DNA of 64,000 nucleotides, from NCBI RefSeq assembly GCF_003028415.1, contig NZ_PYSV01000009.1, positions 96,739 through 160,738 of the forward strand, written 5' to 3'. This DNA is from Deinococcus arcticus. GTDB taxonomy: Bacteria; Deinococcota; Deinococci; Deinococcales; Deinococcaceae. The notes beneath the pieces are model-generated. The model saw nothing but the letters and a program-made list of their open reading frames with translations, ran no database searches and was not told where the DNA came from. Position 1 is the stretch's first letter, and the number at the start of each line of letters is the position of its first letter. Positions 53,408-62,178 of the stretch are shown here, one piece after another. The position numbers and the translations under genes are program-made.

Positions 53408-54301
53408 TCAGGGGCCGGGCGGGCCCAGCAGCGCGGCCACCGCGCCGGGCACCTCGTCGCGCGTGACGCGGCGCCACACCGGGCCCTGGGCCAGCCGCGC
53501 CACCGCCTGCGCCGCCTGCACCCGGCCCAGCGCGGTCAGCGGCACCCCACTGGCCTCCCACAGGGACCGCACCCGCTCGGCGGGCGTCACCTCGCCTGCG
53601 CCCAGCGGGGCCAGGACCAGCACGGCGCGCAGGGGCGCGGGCGGCGCAGGCGCCAGGGCCAGCAGCGCCTTGCCCCGGGGATCACGCGGCGCGGCGCCGA
53701 ATTCGGTCAGCAGGGCGGGGGCAAAACGTTCCACGCTGTCGCGGTAGGCCCGCAGGGTGCGGTCCAGCCCCGTGGCCTGCCCGTGCGGGTCCACCCAGGC
53801 GCGGTCCTCGGCCAGCACCGTCCAGCCGCCCGCGCGCAGGCGCAGCGCCGCTGTGCTTTTGCCGGCCCCGCTGACCCCCAGCACGGCGGCGGCGCCCCCC
53901 GGGCCCGCCACCAGCGCCGCGTGCAGGGGCAGCCAGCCTCCGGCGCGGTGGGCCTCGGTCAGGGCCAGGGCCCACGCGTCGCGCGCCGCGCCGGGCGCCG
54001 CCTGCAGCCGGACCTCCTGGGGGTCAACCTTGCCCCGCAGCTGCCCGTCCAGCCAGAACACATTGCCCTGCGCCGCCACCGCCGCCACGCGGTCCATCAG
54101 GGGGACAGACTGGCGCGCCAGCCCAGGCGGCCAGCCGCCTGGTCCCGCCGTGATCTCCATGCGGCGCCGGGGCGGTTCTGCCCCGGCCTCACCCGGGGTG
54201 TGCCAGTCCGCGTGCAGCGCGGCCTGTACGGCAGGCGCCACGCCGCTGAGCGCCACGGCCGCGTCCAGACTGCGCCAGCTGGGCGGGGGGGTGCCGGTCA
54301 T
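53408..54301 (-). CDS. HPr-kinase-like protein of RiPP-cluster type
   Basis: The 297-residue protein has an HprK-like P-loop domain: PLHAALVAGPGGAAAVLGVSGAGKSTAALRLRAGGWTVLAEDRAWV, with Walker A GVSGAGKST near residues 142-150 and the AEDRAWV strand where HprK has its DD metal site. HPr-kinase relatives of this kind sit in lasso peptide clusters, where some phosphorylate the peptide. No PTS genes are present, which argues against a classical HPr kinase. The ATG overlaps the stop of a 31-codon ORF (ATGA). It is tail-to-tail with the nucleotidyltransferase-B2 fusion. Confidence 0.75.
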   Translation of the reverse strand: MTGTPPPSWRSLDAAVALSGVAPAVQAALHADWHTPGEAGAEPPRRRMEITAGPGGWPPGLARQSVPLMDRVAAVAAQGNVFWLDGQLRGKVDPQEVRLQAAPGAARDAWALALTEAHRAGGWLPLHAALVAGPGGAAAVLGVSGAGKSTAALRLRAGGWTVLAEDRAWVDPHGQATGLDRTLRAYRDSVERFAPALLTEFGAAPRDPRGKALLALAPAPPAPLRAVLVLAPLGAGEVTPAERVRSLWEASGVPLTALGRVQAAQAVARLAQGPVWRRVTRDEVPGAVAALLGPPGP

Positions 54302-54393
54302 TGGCCGCGCCCTGGCCGGTGGACCCAGCAGGTGGCGTGCCCAGGGCGCGGGTGGGCCAGGCCCGGCTGACGTGTGAAGACTTGTTCGGTCAT
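54298..54393 (-). CDS. 31-codon ORF coupled to the HPr-kinase-like gene
   Basis: A short frame begins with ATG after AAGGGG and ends TGA overlapping the kinase ATG. Its product, starting MTEQVFTRQPGLAHPRPG, loosely resembles the first residues of PqqD-like peptide chaperones, which occur at this place in related clusters. It is far too short for a PqqD domain and may be a relic or only a translation-coupling leader. Confidence 0.35.
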   Translation of the reverse strand: MTEQVFTRQPGLAHPRPGHATCWVHRPGRGQ

Positions 54394-54524
54394 GATTCCC
54401 CTTTGCCGTGGCGGCAGGCGGCCGGGCCGCAGCGCTGGGCTTTTGACGGCTCGGCGCGGCCCAGGGTAAACCCTCCCCCCCCGGGGCACCCCCCAAGGCC
54501 TAACGCCGCCGTCTCAACATTCGC

Positions 54525-54600
54525 TGACATCTTTGCCATATATTCGCGCTCGTCTCATTTTCAAGACAACCTCACTCGACAGATCCTACGCAAGCAGGTC
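54525..54600 (+). promoter_or_regulatory. AT-rich promoter island before the candidate precursor gene
   Basis: The stretch contains CATATATT (TATATT near 54539) inside otherwise very GC-rich DNA, about 70 nt before the GTG of the 58-codon ORF. No good -35 box is evident. Confidence 0.4.
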
Positions 54601-54611
54601 AAGGAGTTTTC

Positions 54612-54788
54612 GTGCAGCACGACACCTCTGAGCAGCAGCGGCCTTCCGCCGCCCTGTCCTTTCCCGCCTATACAACGCCCCTTCTGACGCCCCTGGGCCC
54701 CTGGCAGGCCGTTACCCTGGTGGGTTCGGTGGGCTTTAACGGCCTGCCCGGCGTGCCGTTCCCCGGAGGAGATCATGAAGTCCGTTAA
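54612..54788 (+). CDS. Candidate RiPP precursor peptide (lasso-type leader)
   Basis: A 58-codon ORF starts at GTG, 5 nt after AAGGAG. Residues 20-29 read YTTPLLTPLG, matching the YxxPxLxxxG motif that lasso precursors present to their recognition element, and Thr35 falls near the expected leader end (VTL). The remaining 22 residues (core candidate VGSVGFNGLPGVPFPGG plus DHEVR) are Gly/Pro-rich. A standard lasso core would start with Gly and carry Asp or Glu at position 7-9, which is not met here, so the product class is unclear. It overlaps the nuclease start by 14 nt out of frame. A B2-type protease and HPr-like kinase lie within 1.2 kb. Confidence 0.5.
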   Translation: MQHDTSEQQRPSAALSFPAYTTPLLTPLGPWQAVTLVGSVGFNGLPGVPFPGGDHEVR

Positions 54789-57700
54789 TGCCCTGATGCT
54801 GGTGGGCCTGCTGGCCCTAAGTGCCTGCAGCGCGCCCACCACCGTGACGCCGCCCGCTCCCCCGGTGGCCACCACACCCGCCAAGCCCAACCCGGCCAAG
54901 ACCTTTGGCCTGTACGAACTGCGCGTGAACGGCCTGAGTGCCCAGAGCCAGGCCAGCGTGGCGCGCGTGGGCCTGGGTGCCCAGGCGGCCGAGGTGCCCT
55001 TTGACCAGCTGAGCTTTACCCGCATCAGCATGAGCAATCTGGTGGACCCCGTCAACCGTGTGGTGCACATGACCGCCGGCTTTCAGGTGACCAACAACAC
55101 GGGGGGCACCATCACGCTGCCCACCTTCATTCCCGTGGACACCGACGGCAGCTACGCCACCGACGGCCAGACGCCCTTTCGCAATGTCAAGACCCGCACC
55201 GGCGCGCCGGTCAGTGCTGGTGGCATGGCCGTGGAGCAGGGCTACAGCAACAGCGGCGGCCAGATTCAGCCGGACCCCAACGCCACTCCCTTCCTGACCA
55301 ACATTGACAGCGGCACCGTGACTCTGGGCCTGCCGGCCGGCACCACCGCGCCCAATGTGGGCCACCGGGGCTGGCAGAGCGCGGCGGCCCTGGCCCCGGG
55401 CGCCTCGCAGATCGTGACCTTCGCCGCGCGTGTGCCGCTGCAGGGCAACGATATCAGCGACGCTGATCCCTTCAGCTTCAGCCTGGTGTTCTCGGTGGCG
55501 GACAATCCCGGCACCGTGGCGGGCCTGCGCGGCATTCACGAGGTGCAGGGCAGCACCCCGAGCGGCGACGCGGCTTCCCCCCTGAGCGGCACCCAGACGA
55601 TTGAAGGCGTGGTGACCCAGGTGGCTCCCGGCCTGTCCGGGTTCTTTGTGCAGGAAGAGGTCATTGACACTGACGGCATTCCGGCCACCAGCGAAGGGGT
55701 GTTCGTGTTCTGCGGCAATGCCTGCCCCACGGGCCTGGCCGCGGGTGACCGCGTGCGGGTAAGCGGCACGGTGGCCGAGTTCCGGCGCAGCCAGACCTAC
55801 AACGACCGCGACGCCAACGGCAACGTTACGCCCGTTACTGTGACGGCGCCTTTCACCACCACACAGCTGACCACGCCCACGGTAACGGTGCTGAGCAGCG
55901 GCGCGCCGCGGCCCGACGCCATCAGCATTGCGCCCAACCTGCCTGTGGCCCAGCGTGAGCGTTTCGAAGGGATGCGCGTGAGCACCTCGGGCGTGGTCAC
56001 CAATAACTTCTCGCTGGGCCGCTTCAACAGTGTGGACCTGGCCCAGACGCGCATTGCCAACTTTACCCAGGTCAATGCACCAGACGTCAACGCCTACAGC
56101 GCTTTTACCGCGGCTCTGCCCGACCAGATGCTGCGCGTGGACGACCTTACGATGGCCCAGAACCCCGATCCGCTCTTCGGTCGTAACGGCCAGCCTCTGA
56201 GCGCGAGCAATACCCTGCGCGGCGGCGACACCGGCACAGCCACTGGCGTGCTGCACTACGACCACGACGGCTTTGGCAACCGCAGCGGCAGCAACTTCCT
56301 GTACCGCATCATGTCGGAGAGTGCGGCGTTCACCGGCACCAATTCGCGCACGGCAAGCCCGGATGCTGTCGGCGGCAGCCTGCGCGTGGGCAGCATGAAC
56401 GTGCTGAACTACTTCACCACACTGGTGAGCAGCAACAGCGGCTGCACCCCGAACGGAGTGGACAGCGTGAACTCGCGCGGCGCCAACGACTGCGAGGAGT
56501 TCCTGCGCCAGCAGACCAAGACTGTCAAGGCCATCGCGGGCCTGAACCCCGACGTGCTGGGCATTCTGGAGATGCAGAACGACTTCGACAAGGGCGCCTA
56601 CAGCTCCGTGGCTGCCCTGGTCAACGCCCTGAACACTGAGCTGGGCGCGGGCACCTACGCCTACATCAATCCCGGGCGCAAGATCGGCAGCGACGCTATC
56701 AGCGTGGCCATGATCTACAAGCCCGCCGCCGTGGACCCCGTGGGCAATCTGGCCATTCTGGATAACTCGGTGAACGCCACGTACACCGACACCTGTAACC
56801 GCCCCACCTGGGCCCAGACCTTCCAGAGCAAGGCCAACGGCGGGCGCTTCACGGCCGTCATGATGCACCTCAAGAGTAAGGGCAGTGCGTGCAGCGGCCT
56901 GAATGACGGCGACACCGGAGACGGCCAGGGCAACGGCTACATTGCCCGGCGCAACGCCGCCAACGCCATTGTGAGCTGGCTGGGCACCAACCCCACTGGC
57001 GTCCAGGAAGACGACCGCATTCTGATGGGCGACTACAACGCTTATGCCCAGGAAGAACCCCTGAGCATCCTGGCAACGGGTGGCTACGGCAACCTGTTCA
57101 GCGCCAGCACCTATTCCTACCAGTTTGACGGCCAGTGGGGCAGCCTGGACCAGGCCACCGCCTCGGCCACCATGGCCGCGCAGGTAACTGGAAAGACCAA
57201 GTGGCACATCAACGCCGATGAGCCCATCGTTCTGGACTACAACAAGGAGTTCAAGAGCGCCGGGCAGATCACCAGCCTGTTCAACGCCGACCCCTTCCGC
57301 AGCAGTGACCACGACCCCATCCTGGTGGGTATGGACCTGACGGCACAGGCGCCGCTGCCCGTGACGGCCCCCTCCACCACGCTGACCCCCACCTCGCCCA
57401 CAAGTGACGTGACGCCCGGCAACAGCGTGACCCAGACCTTCACCACCAGCAGCACCAATGTCAGCGACAATCTGGTGGTCAGCACCAGCCTGAGCAAGGT
57501 GGACGGCGCCGCCGCAGGCACCAATCCCACGGTGACTGCACCGACCAGCGCGCCCGCCAACGGCACCTTTGACGTCACGGTCAATGCCAGCGCGCAGGCC
57601 ACGCCGGGCGCATACCGGGTGCTGGTGAGCACCACAGCGCCGGGCGGCACCAACAGCGCCACGTCCACCTACAACGTCAATGTCAACGGCATTGTGCTGG

Positions 57701-58530
57701 GCACGCCCAACAACATCTCTTACAACACCTCGGATAACACCGGGGCCAGCAGCACGACAGTCACGGCCTACGGCGTGGGGACCCTGAGCTACACCGCCAC
57801 GGCGGCAGGTGCTGGCGCACCAACCCTGACGGTGACCCCTGGAACAACCACGGGGAACACCACCCCCCTCACGATCACGGCCACGGGCGGCAGCGCAGGC
57901 ACCTACACGGCGACCCTGACGGCCACCGGCAGTGGAGGCCAGAGCCGTAGTGTGACCTTCACCGTGACGGTGACCAGTGGCGCCATGGGCAGGCTGATGA
58001 TCAGCGAATTCCGCTTCCGGGGCCCCGCTGGTGGCAACGATGAATTTGTCGAGCTGTACAACGCCGGCAACGCAGCGATGAATATCGGTGGGTACTTGGT
58101 GCAGGCCAACACCACCACCAGCCCCTTCTGGTTCACCCGCTTCACCGTTCCCGCCAATACGACGTTGCAACCAGGGCAGTTCTACCTGATCACCAACAAC
58201 GGCTCAGGTGGCTACAGCATGACCGTCACGGGCAACGGTACGTACAACACGGGCTTTACTGACAACCGCGCCATCCGCGTGCTTGACGGCACGAGTGCCA
58301 TCGTCGATCTGGCCGGCTTCGCGACGGCTGGCAGCACCGCCTGCGAGGGCACCTGCCTGACCAACGGCCCGACCACTGGGGTCACGACGCAGATCAGCTG
58401 GGCCCGGCGTGTGACCAACGGGCAGATCAGTGACACGGGTGACAACGCCACCGACTTTGTCTTCCGTGACGGCACCAGCACCGTGGCCAACCCGCAAAAC
58501 ACCTCAGTGACGTTTAGCGGCACCAACTAA
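54775..58530 (+). CDS. Large secreted ExeM/NucH-like nuclease lipoprotein with lamin-tail domain
   Basis: The 1251-residue protein starts with a lipoprotein signal (VGLLALSACSAP) and has GGAGGAG just upstream. An OB-fold-like region (about 275-420; IEGVVTQVAPGLSGFFVQEE) precedes an endonuclease/exonuclease/phosphatase domain (about 535-860) with GSMNVLNYFTT, NPDVLGILEMQND, MMHLKSKGSAC, LMGDYNAY and SSDHDPILVGM, the catalytic set. Ig-like or cadherin-like repeats (about 865-1065) lead to a C-terminal lamin-tail domain (1070-1245; LMISEFRFRGPAGGNDEFVELYNAG). It should degrade external DNA, for nutrients or biofilm turnover. A palindromic element follows the stop. Confidence 0.9.
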   Translation: MKSVNALMLVGLLALSACSAPTTVTPPAPPVATTPAKPNPAKTFGLYELRVNGLSAQSQASVARVGLGAQAAEVPFDQLSFTRISMSNLVDPVNRVVHMTAGFQVTNNTGGTITLPTFIPVDTDGSYATDGQTPFRNVKTRTGAPVSAGGMAVEQGYSNSGGQIQPDPNATPFLTNIDSGTVTLGLPAGTTAPNVGHRGWQSAAALAPGASQIVTFAARVPLQGNDISDADPFSFSLVFSVADNPGTVAGLRGIHEVQGSTPSGDAASPLSGTQTIEGVVTQVAPGLSGFFVQEEVIDTDGIPATSEGVFVFCGNACPTGLAAGDRVRVSGTVAEFRRSQTYNDRDANGNVTPVTVTAPFTTTQLTTPTVTVLSSGAPRPDAISIAPNLPVAQRERFEGMRVSTSGVVTNNFSLGRFNSVDLAQTRIANFTQVNAPDVNAYSAFTAALPDQMLRVDDLTMAQNPDPLFGRNGQPLSASNTLRGGDTGTATGVLHYDHDGFGNRSGSNFLYRIMSESAAFTGTNSRTASPDAVGGSLRVGSMNVLNYFTTLVSSNSGCTPNGVDSVNSRGANDCEEFLRQQTKTVKAIAGLNPDVLGILEMQNDFDKGAYSSVAALVNALNTELGAGTYAYINPGRKIGSDAISVAMIYKPAAVDPVGNLAILDNSVNATYTDTCNRPTWAQTFQSKANGGRFTAVMMHLKSKGSACSGLNDGDTGDGQGNGYIARRNAANAIVSWLGTNPTGVQEDDRILMGDYNAYAQEEPLSILATGGYGNLFSASTYSYQFDGQWGSLDQATASATMAAQVTGKTKWHINADEPIVLDYNKEFKSAGQITSLFNADPFRSSDHDPILVGMDLTAQAPLPVTAPSTTLTPTSPTSDVTPGNSVTQTFTTSSTNVSDNLVVSTSLSKVDGAAAGTNPTVTAPTSAPANGTFDVTVNASAQATPGAYRVLVSTTAPGGTNSATSTYNVNVNGIVLGTPNNISYNTSDNTGASSTTVTAYGVGTLSYTATAAGAGAPTLTVTPGTTTGNTTPLTITATGGSAGTYTATLTATGSGGQSRSVTFTVTVTSGAMGRLMISEFRFRGPAGGNDEFVELYNAGNAAMNIGGYLVQANTTTSPFWFTRFTVPANTTLQPGQFYLITNNGSGGYSMTVTGNGTYNTGFTDNRAIRVLDGTSAIVDLAGFATAGSTACEGTCLTNGPTTGVTTQISWARRVTNGQISDTGDNATDFVFRDGTSTVANPQNTSVTFSGTN

Positions 58531-58580
58531 GTCACTCGCTGCCAAGCCCCCGATCAACCGAGCGAAGCGAGTCTCGAAAA

Positions 58581-58653
58581 AAGGACGTTGCACCGGGCGT
58601 GGAGACTTTGCGGTGCTCTCCTGCAAAGTCGCAACGTGAGGGGCAACGTCCTT
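58581..58653. mobile_element. MITE-like palindromic element
   Basis: About 73 bp bounded by inverted termini: AAGGACGTTGCACC on the left and GGGCAACGTCCTT on the right (13 of 14 complementary allowing one mismatch). Inside is a hairpin GACTTTGC/GCAAAGTC (58604-58630), and GCAACGT occurs twice on the right side so the left arm has two partners. It lies between convergent genes. AGGACGTTGCACC is identical to the sequence at 63861-63873 near the left end of an insertion sequence. A large terminator is the alternative reading, but no T tail is present. Confidence 0.55.
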
Positions 58654-58695
58654 AACCCTCCTTCTCTCGCCGCCCCCTCCCCGGGGGCGGTTTTC

Positions 58696-59724
58696 TTAGT
58701 CCAGCTCCCCCAGCCAGCGGTGCCCCGGTTGCGTCTCCTTCAACGCCCCGCGCAGCCACGCCCTGCCCGCCCTATCCAGTGTGGGCGCCACCCGCTCAAA
58801 GTCGCCCTGATCCTTGCCCCGGGGGTGACGGTCCGCTGCGCCCGCCTTGAACAGCAGCACGGCTTCCGGGGCCAGATAGGGCAGGCCGTCCGGGCTGAAG
58901 CGACGGGCGCGGACCAGAGGCAGGGTCAGGCGGGGCTCGCGCCGGTAGCGCCACAGGCCGCCGCTCAGGTCGCTCAGCAACACGTCCAGCAGCTGTACGC
59001 CGGGCAGGGCCGGGTGCCGGGCGTGCACCTGATGCAGCGGGGCGTTCAGCGGCCCGGTGTAGGGCTGGTAGGCCCCGTCCACCGGCACATCCAGCCGCCA
59101 GCCGCGCAGCAGCTGTGGCAGCTGGGCCTGCGCGGCGCGCTCCAGGGCCACGTCCAGGTCATCGTGGGGGCGGGCCACGCGGCCCAGGTGCAGGTCCAGC
59201 GCGGTGCCGGCCACGAACATCCAGAAACCGTCCAGCGGCCAGAACAGTTCGGCCACCTGCGCGGCGGGCGTGAACCCCACCGTCCGGGCGTGGTGGGCCA
59301 GCGCCGCCGGGGCCAGCGCTTCGTCGGCGGCCTGTCGCCCGCTGTGGGTGAACACAGCGCGGTAGGTCTGTGCAGCGGCTGCATCGGCCAGTAGCAGGGT
59401 GCGCAGGGCCGCCTGCTGGGCGCGCCAGCCGCTGCCGTGATCACACAGCACCAGTCGCCAGCCGCCCGGGTGGGTCCACTCGCCGGGGGCCTGCGCGGGC
59501 ACATACCCCAGGGCACGCAACTGCTGTACCTGCGCCAGCGTCGGCGTTTCGGGCAGCAGGTCCAGGTGCAGTTCGGGGGCGTCCAGATCGGCCAGGGCGG
59601 GCACGCTGCCAGGGCCGCCGGGCGCCAGGGCGAACACGCCGTCCGGGCGGCCCCGGGCCAGAACGTCACCCAGCGCCGCCTTCAGCGCCTGCTGGGCCGC
59701 TTCAAGTGGAAAGGTCGCTGCCAT
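58696..59724 (-). CDS. Fused GrpB-like and aminoglycoside 2''-adenylyltransferase-like protein
   Basis: The 342-residue protein seems to join two nucleotidyltransferase-type domains. The N-terminal half (about 35-150) resembles Grp[14 protein letters not shown] and [37 protein letters not shown]. The C-terminal half (155-342) resembles AadB/LinA-type adenylyltransferases: [30 protein letters not shown] with the metal DxD (DDLD) and [28 protein letters not shown] resistance role is possible but unproven; many such proteins have unknown targets. It is divergent from the HtrA-like gene, with about 60 bp between. Confidence 0.65.
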   Translation of the reverse strand: MAATFPLEAAQQALKAALGDVLARGRPDGVFALAPGGPGSVPALADLDAPELHLDLLPETPTLAQVQQLRALGYVPAQAPGEWTHPGGWRLVLCDHGSGWRAQQAALRTLLLADAAAAQTYRAVFTHSGRQAADEALAPAALAHHARTVGFTPAAQVAELFWPLDGFWMFVAGTALDLHLGRVARPHDDLDVALERAAQAQLPQLLRGWRLDVPVDGAYQPYTGPLNAPLHQVHARHPALPGVQLLDVLLSDLSGGLWRYRREPRLTLPLVRARRFSPDGLPYLAPEAVLLFKAGAADRHPRGKDQGDFERVAPTLDRAGRAWLRGALKETQPGHRWLGELD

Positions 59725-59773
59725 CCATAAAGCAGAGCACACCGCCGCTTCAGGCCGCGCCCGCCGGCTGGCG

Positions 59774-59779
59774 GATAAT
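59774..59779 (+). promoter_or_regulatory. -10 element of leaderless HtrA-like gene
   Basis: GATAAT, one mismatch from TATAAT, ends 6 nt before the ATG at 59786. Confidence 0.5.
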
Positions 59780-59785
59780 GCCCCC

Positions 59786-61054
59786 ATGAGAAGCAAAGGA
59801 CTGGGGGTGCTGCTGGTGCTGCTGGGCCTGGGGCTGGGCGCCACCCTGCTGCGGGACCAGGTGCCCACCGGCGGGGCGCAGCCAGCAGCCCGGGCGCCAC
59901 TGAATGAGAGCGGCGCCCGGCTGCAGAACGAACAGAACACCATTGACGTGGTGGGGCGTTTTGAGCCGGGGCTGGTCTTTATCAGCACCGAGGATGTGGT
60001 GGCCCAGGACCCCTTTGCCATGATGTTCGGCGCCGCGCCCGATCAGGTGCGCCAGGGCCTGGGCAGCGGCTTTTTCGTGAACGAGGCGGGCGACATCCTG
60101 ACCAACTACCACGTGGTGGCCGGAGAAGGCGGACAGGGCGCCGCCGACCGCATCACCGTGCGGGTGATGAACCAGGAGCGCAGCGTGCCCGCCGAGGTCA
60201 TTGGGCTGGCGCCGCAGTACGACCTCGCGCTCATTCGGGCGCCGGAGCTGAGCAAAAACCTTATCCGGCCCATTCCGCTGGGGGACAGCGACACCCTGAA
60301 GGTGGGCCAGAAGGCCATTGCCATGGGCGCGCCGTTTGGGCTAGAGTTCAGCGTCACCGAGGGCATTGTGAGCAGCACCGCGCGCCAGATTCCCATCGGG
60401 TTTTCCACCTCTGGCGCGGGCGCGGGCCTGACCCAGAAGGCCATTCAGACCGACGCCGCCATCAATCCAGGCAACAGTGGCGGGCCCCTGCTGGACAGCA
60501 GCGGGCGCGTGATTGGCATCAACACCCAGATCTACTCGCCCAGCGGGCAGGCCACGGGCGTGGGCCAGAGCGCGGGGGTGGGCTTTGCCATTCCCATCAA
60601 CACGGCGCGCCGCCTGCTGCCCCGCCTGCAGGCGGCCGGGGGGCAGGTGGTGCGCGCCCCGGACATCGGCGTGACGCCGGGGCTGCTGGTGCAGTCGCGC
60701 GGGCAGGTGCTGCCGGTGGGCCTGAGCGTGCTCTCCACCCGGGGCAAGCGCGACCTGCGGCTGCCCGAACGCGGGCTGGTGGTGGGGGCGGTGCAGCCGG
60801 GGAGCGCCGGCGCGCGCGCCGGCCTGCGCCCCGGCACCCGCGAGGCCGCGTTCCGGGGCGGCGTGATTCTGCTGGGCGGCGACGTGATCACGGCTGCTGG
60901 CGGCCAGCCTGTGGACGCCTACGAGGACCTGCAATCGGCCCTGATTGACCGCAAGGAGGGCGACACCGTGACCCTGACGGTGGTGCGCGCCGGGCAGACC
61001 CGTCAGGTCCAGCTCACACTGGACGCCTCGGCGTTCGGGACCGCCCAGCAGTGA
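59786..61054 (+). CDS. HtrA/DegP-like serine protease with PDZ domain
   Basis: The 422-residue protein has an N-terminal membrane segment (residues 5-23), a trypsin-like domain with the catalytic triad His in LTNYHVV (about 110), Asp in YDLALI (about 147) and Ser in [11 protein letters not shown] (about 233), and a C-terminal PDZ domain (about 300-415) that binds substrate tails. Such proteases destroy or refold damaged envelope proteins. The tRNA nucleotidyltransferase gene overlaps its stop by 4 nt (GTGA), and an M50 protease follows, so three genes run in one direction. Confidence 0.93.
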   Translation: MRSKGLGVLLVLLGLGLGATLLRDQVPTGGAQPAARAPLNESGARLQNEQNTIDVVGRFEPGLVFISTEDVVAQDPFAMMFGAAPDQVRQGLGSGFFVNEAGDILTNYHVVAGEGGQGAADRITVRVMNQERSVPAEVIGLAPQYDLALIRAPELSKNLIRPIPLGDSDTLKVGQKAIAMGAPFGLEFSVTEGIVSSTARQIPIGFSTSGAGAGLTQKAIQTDAAINPGNSGGPLLDSSGRVIGINTQIYSPSGQATGVGQSAGVGFAIPINTARRLLPRLQAAGGQVVRAPDIGVTPGLLVQSRGQVLPVGLSVLSTRGKRDLRLPERGLVVGAVQPGSAGARAGLRPGTREAAFRGGVILLGGDVITAAGGQPVDAYEDLQSALIDRKEGDTVTLTVVRAGQTRQVQLTLDASAFGTAQQ

Positions 61055-62160
61055 CTGACCCCGCGCAGCGCATCTGGGCGAGGCTGCAACCCGGGGATGT
61101 GCAGTGGCTCTCGGCCCTGGCCGCCCGCGCCGCCCCTGAAGGCATTGCGCTGGTCGGCGGCGCCGTGCGCGACGCGCTGCTGGGCCACACCCCGCTGGAC
61201 CTGGACGTGGTGGTGCCCGGGGGCCAGGTGGAAGCCCTGGCCCGCGCCTCGGGGCGGCCCTTTGTCTTTCACCCGGCCTTCGGCAACGCGACCCTGACCC
61301 TGCCGGACGGCCGCACTGCCGATCTGGTGCAGGCGCGGCGCGAACACTACCCGGTGCCCGGCGGCAATCCGGTACCCGCACCCGGCACCCTGGACGACGA
61401 CCTGCGGCGGCGCGATTTCAGCGTGAATGCCCTGGCCCTGCAGGTGTCCCCCAGCGGCGAGGTCACCCTGCGGGACACCACCGGCGGCCTGAACGATTTA
61501 GAGGCCCGGGTGCTGCGCCCGCTGCATGGACGCTCCTTTGAGGACGACCCCAGCCGCCTCGTGCGCGCCGCGCGGGTGGGGGCCCGCCTGGAGCTGCGCG
61601 CCCACCCGGAGCTGCTGGCCCAGGTGCCGGCGGCGCTGGCCCTGGCCCCGCAGACCCCACGCCTGTGGGCCGAGCTGAAGCTGCTGCTGCAAGAGCCCCG
61701 GCCCGGGCAGGCGGCGGCGCAACTGGCAGACTGGGGAGCGGGCGGCCTGCTGCCCGACCCGGCGCTGCTGCTGGCCCTGGACCGGCTGCGGGACGAGGGA
61801 CAGATCATCCCGGACACAGCCTATGCCGCTGCCCTGCTGCACGCCGCCCCCGACCCGGCCGCCCTGGCCCGCCTGCTGACCCTGGGCGAGCGCCCCGGCG
61901 CGCTGCTGGCCCGCGCGCTGTCCGACACCTTTTTTCCACCGGGCACGCCAGAGCGCACCCTGCGCGCGCTGCTGCGCCCGGACGCCTATGCGGGCCTGAC
62001 AGGCAAGGATGTGCTGGCGCTGGGCGTGCCCCCGGGGCGGGCGGTGGGCGCGGCCCTGGCGCATCTGGCCGCGCTGCGCCGCGCCGGACACCTTCGCAGC
62101 CCGGACGAGGAACGCGCGGCCCTCAAAGCGTTTGTGGCGACGGAAGGCCGCCAGGACTAA
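61051..62160 (+). CDS. tRNA nucleotidyltransferase / poly(A) polymerase family protein
   Basis: The 369-residue class II nucleotidyltransferase starts at a GTG overlapping the protease stop. The head domain shows [24 protein letters not shown] with the catalytic DxD, the flexible-loop region [17 protein letters not shown] and the RNA-binding [26 protein letters not shown] motif. It should add or repair the tRNA CCA end. In D. radiodurans this work is divided between separate CC-adding and A-adding enzymes, and I cannot tell from the sequence which type this is. The tail is shorter and Ala/Leu-rich. Confidence 0.85.
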   Translation: MTDPAQRIWARLQPGDVQWLSALAARAAPEGIALVGGAVRDALLGHTPLDLDVVVPGGQVEALARASGRPFVFHPAFGNATLTLPDGRTADLVQARREHYPVPGGNPVPAPGTLDDDLRRRDFSVNALALQVSPSGEVTLRDTTGGLNDLEARVLRPLHGRSFEDDPSRLVRAARVGARLELRAHPELLAQVPAALALAPQTPRLWAELKLLLQEPRPGQAAAQLADWGAGGLLPDPALLLALDRLRDEGQIIPDTAYAAALLHAAPDPAALARLLTLGERPGALLARALSDTFFPPGTPERTLRALLRPDAYAGLTGKDVLALGVPPGRAVGAALAHLAALRRAGHLRSPDEERAALKAFVATEGRQD

Positions 62161-62164
62161 CCCC

Positions 62165-62170
62165 TAGAAT
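62165..62170 (+). promoter_or_regulatory. -10 element of the M50 protease gene
   Basis: TAGAAT ends 8 nt before the ATG at 62179, immediately after the upstream stop codon. Confidence 0.5.
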
Positions 62171-62178
62171 GCCGGGGT

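Noticed and set aside
53408..54301. Classical HPr kinase/phosphatase (hprK) of the PTS
   Set aside because: No ptsH or other PTS genes are present and the context is the B2 protease fusion; the protein fits HPr-kinase-like proteins of peptide clusters better.
54612..54788. Calling the 58-codon ORF a true lasso peptide precursor
   Set aside because: The core lacks a Gly1 with Asp/Glu at 7-9 and no cyclase gene is nearby, so only the leader-like motif is claimed.
54817..58170. A 1117-codon open frame antisense to the large nuclease gene
   Set aside because: High GC leaves antisense frames open over long stretches. This one is Gly/His/Ala/Val-rich, lacks any domain and faces a clear nuclease gene.
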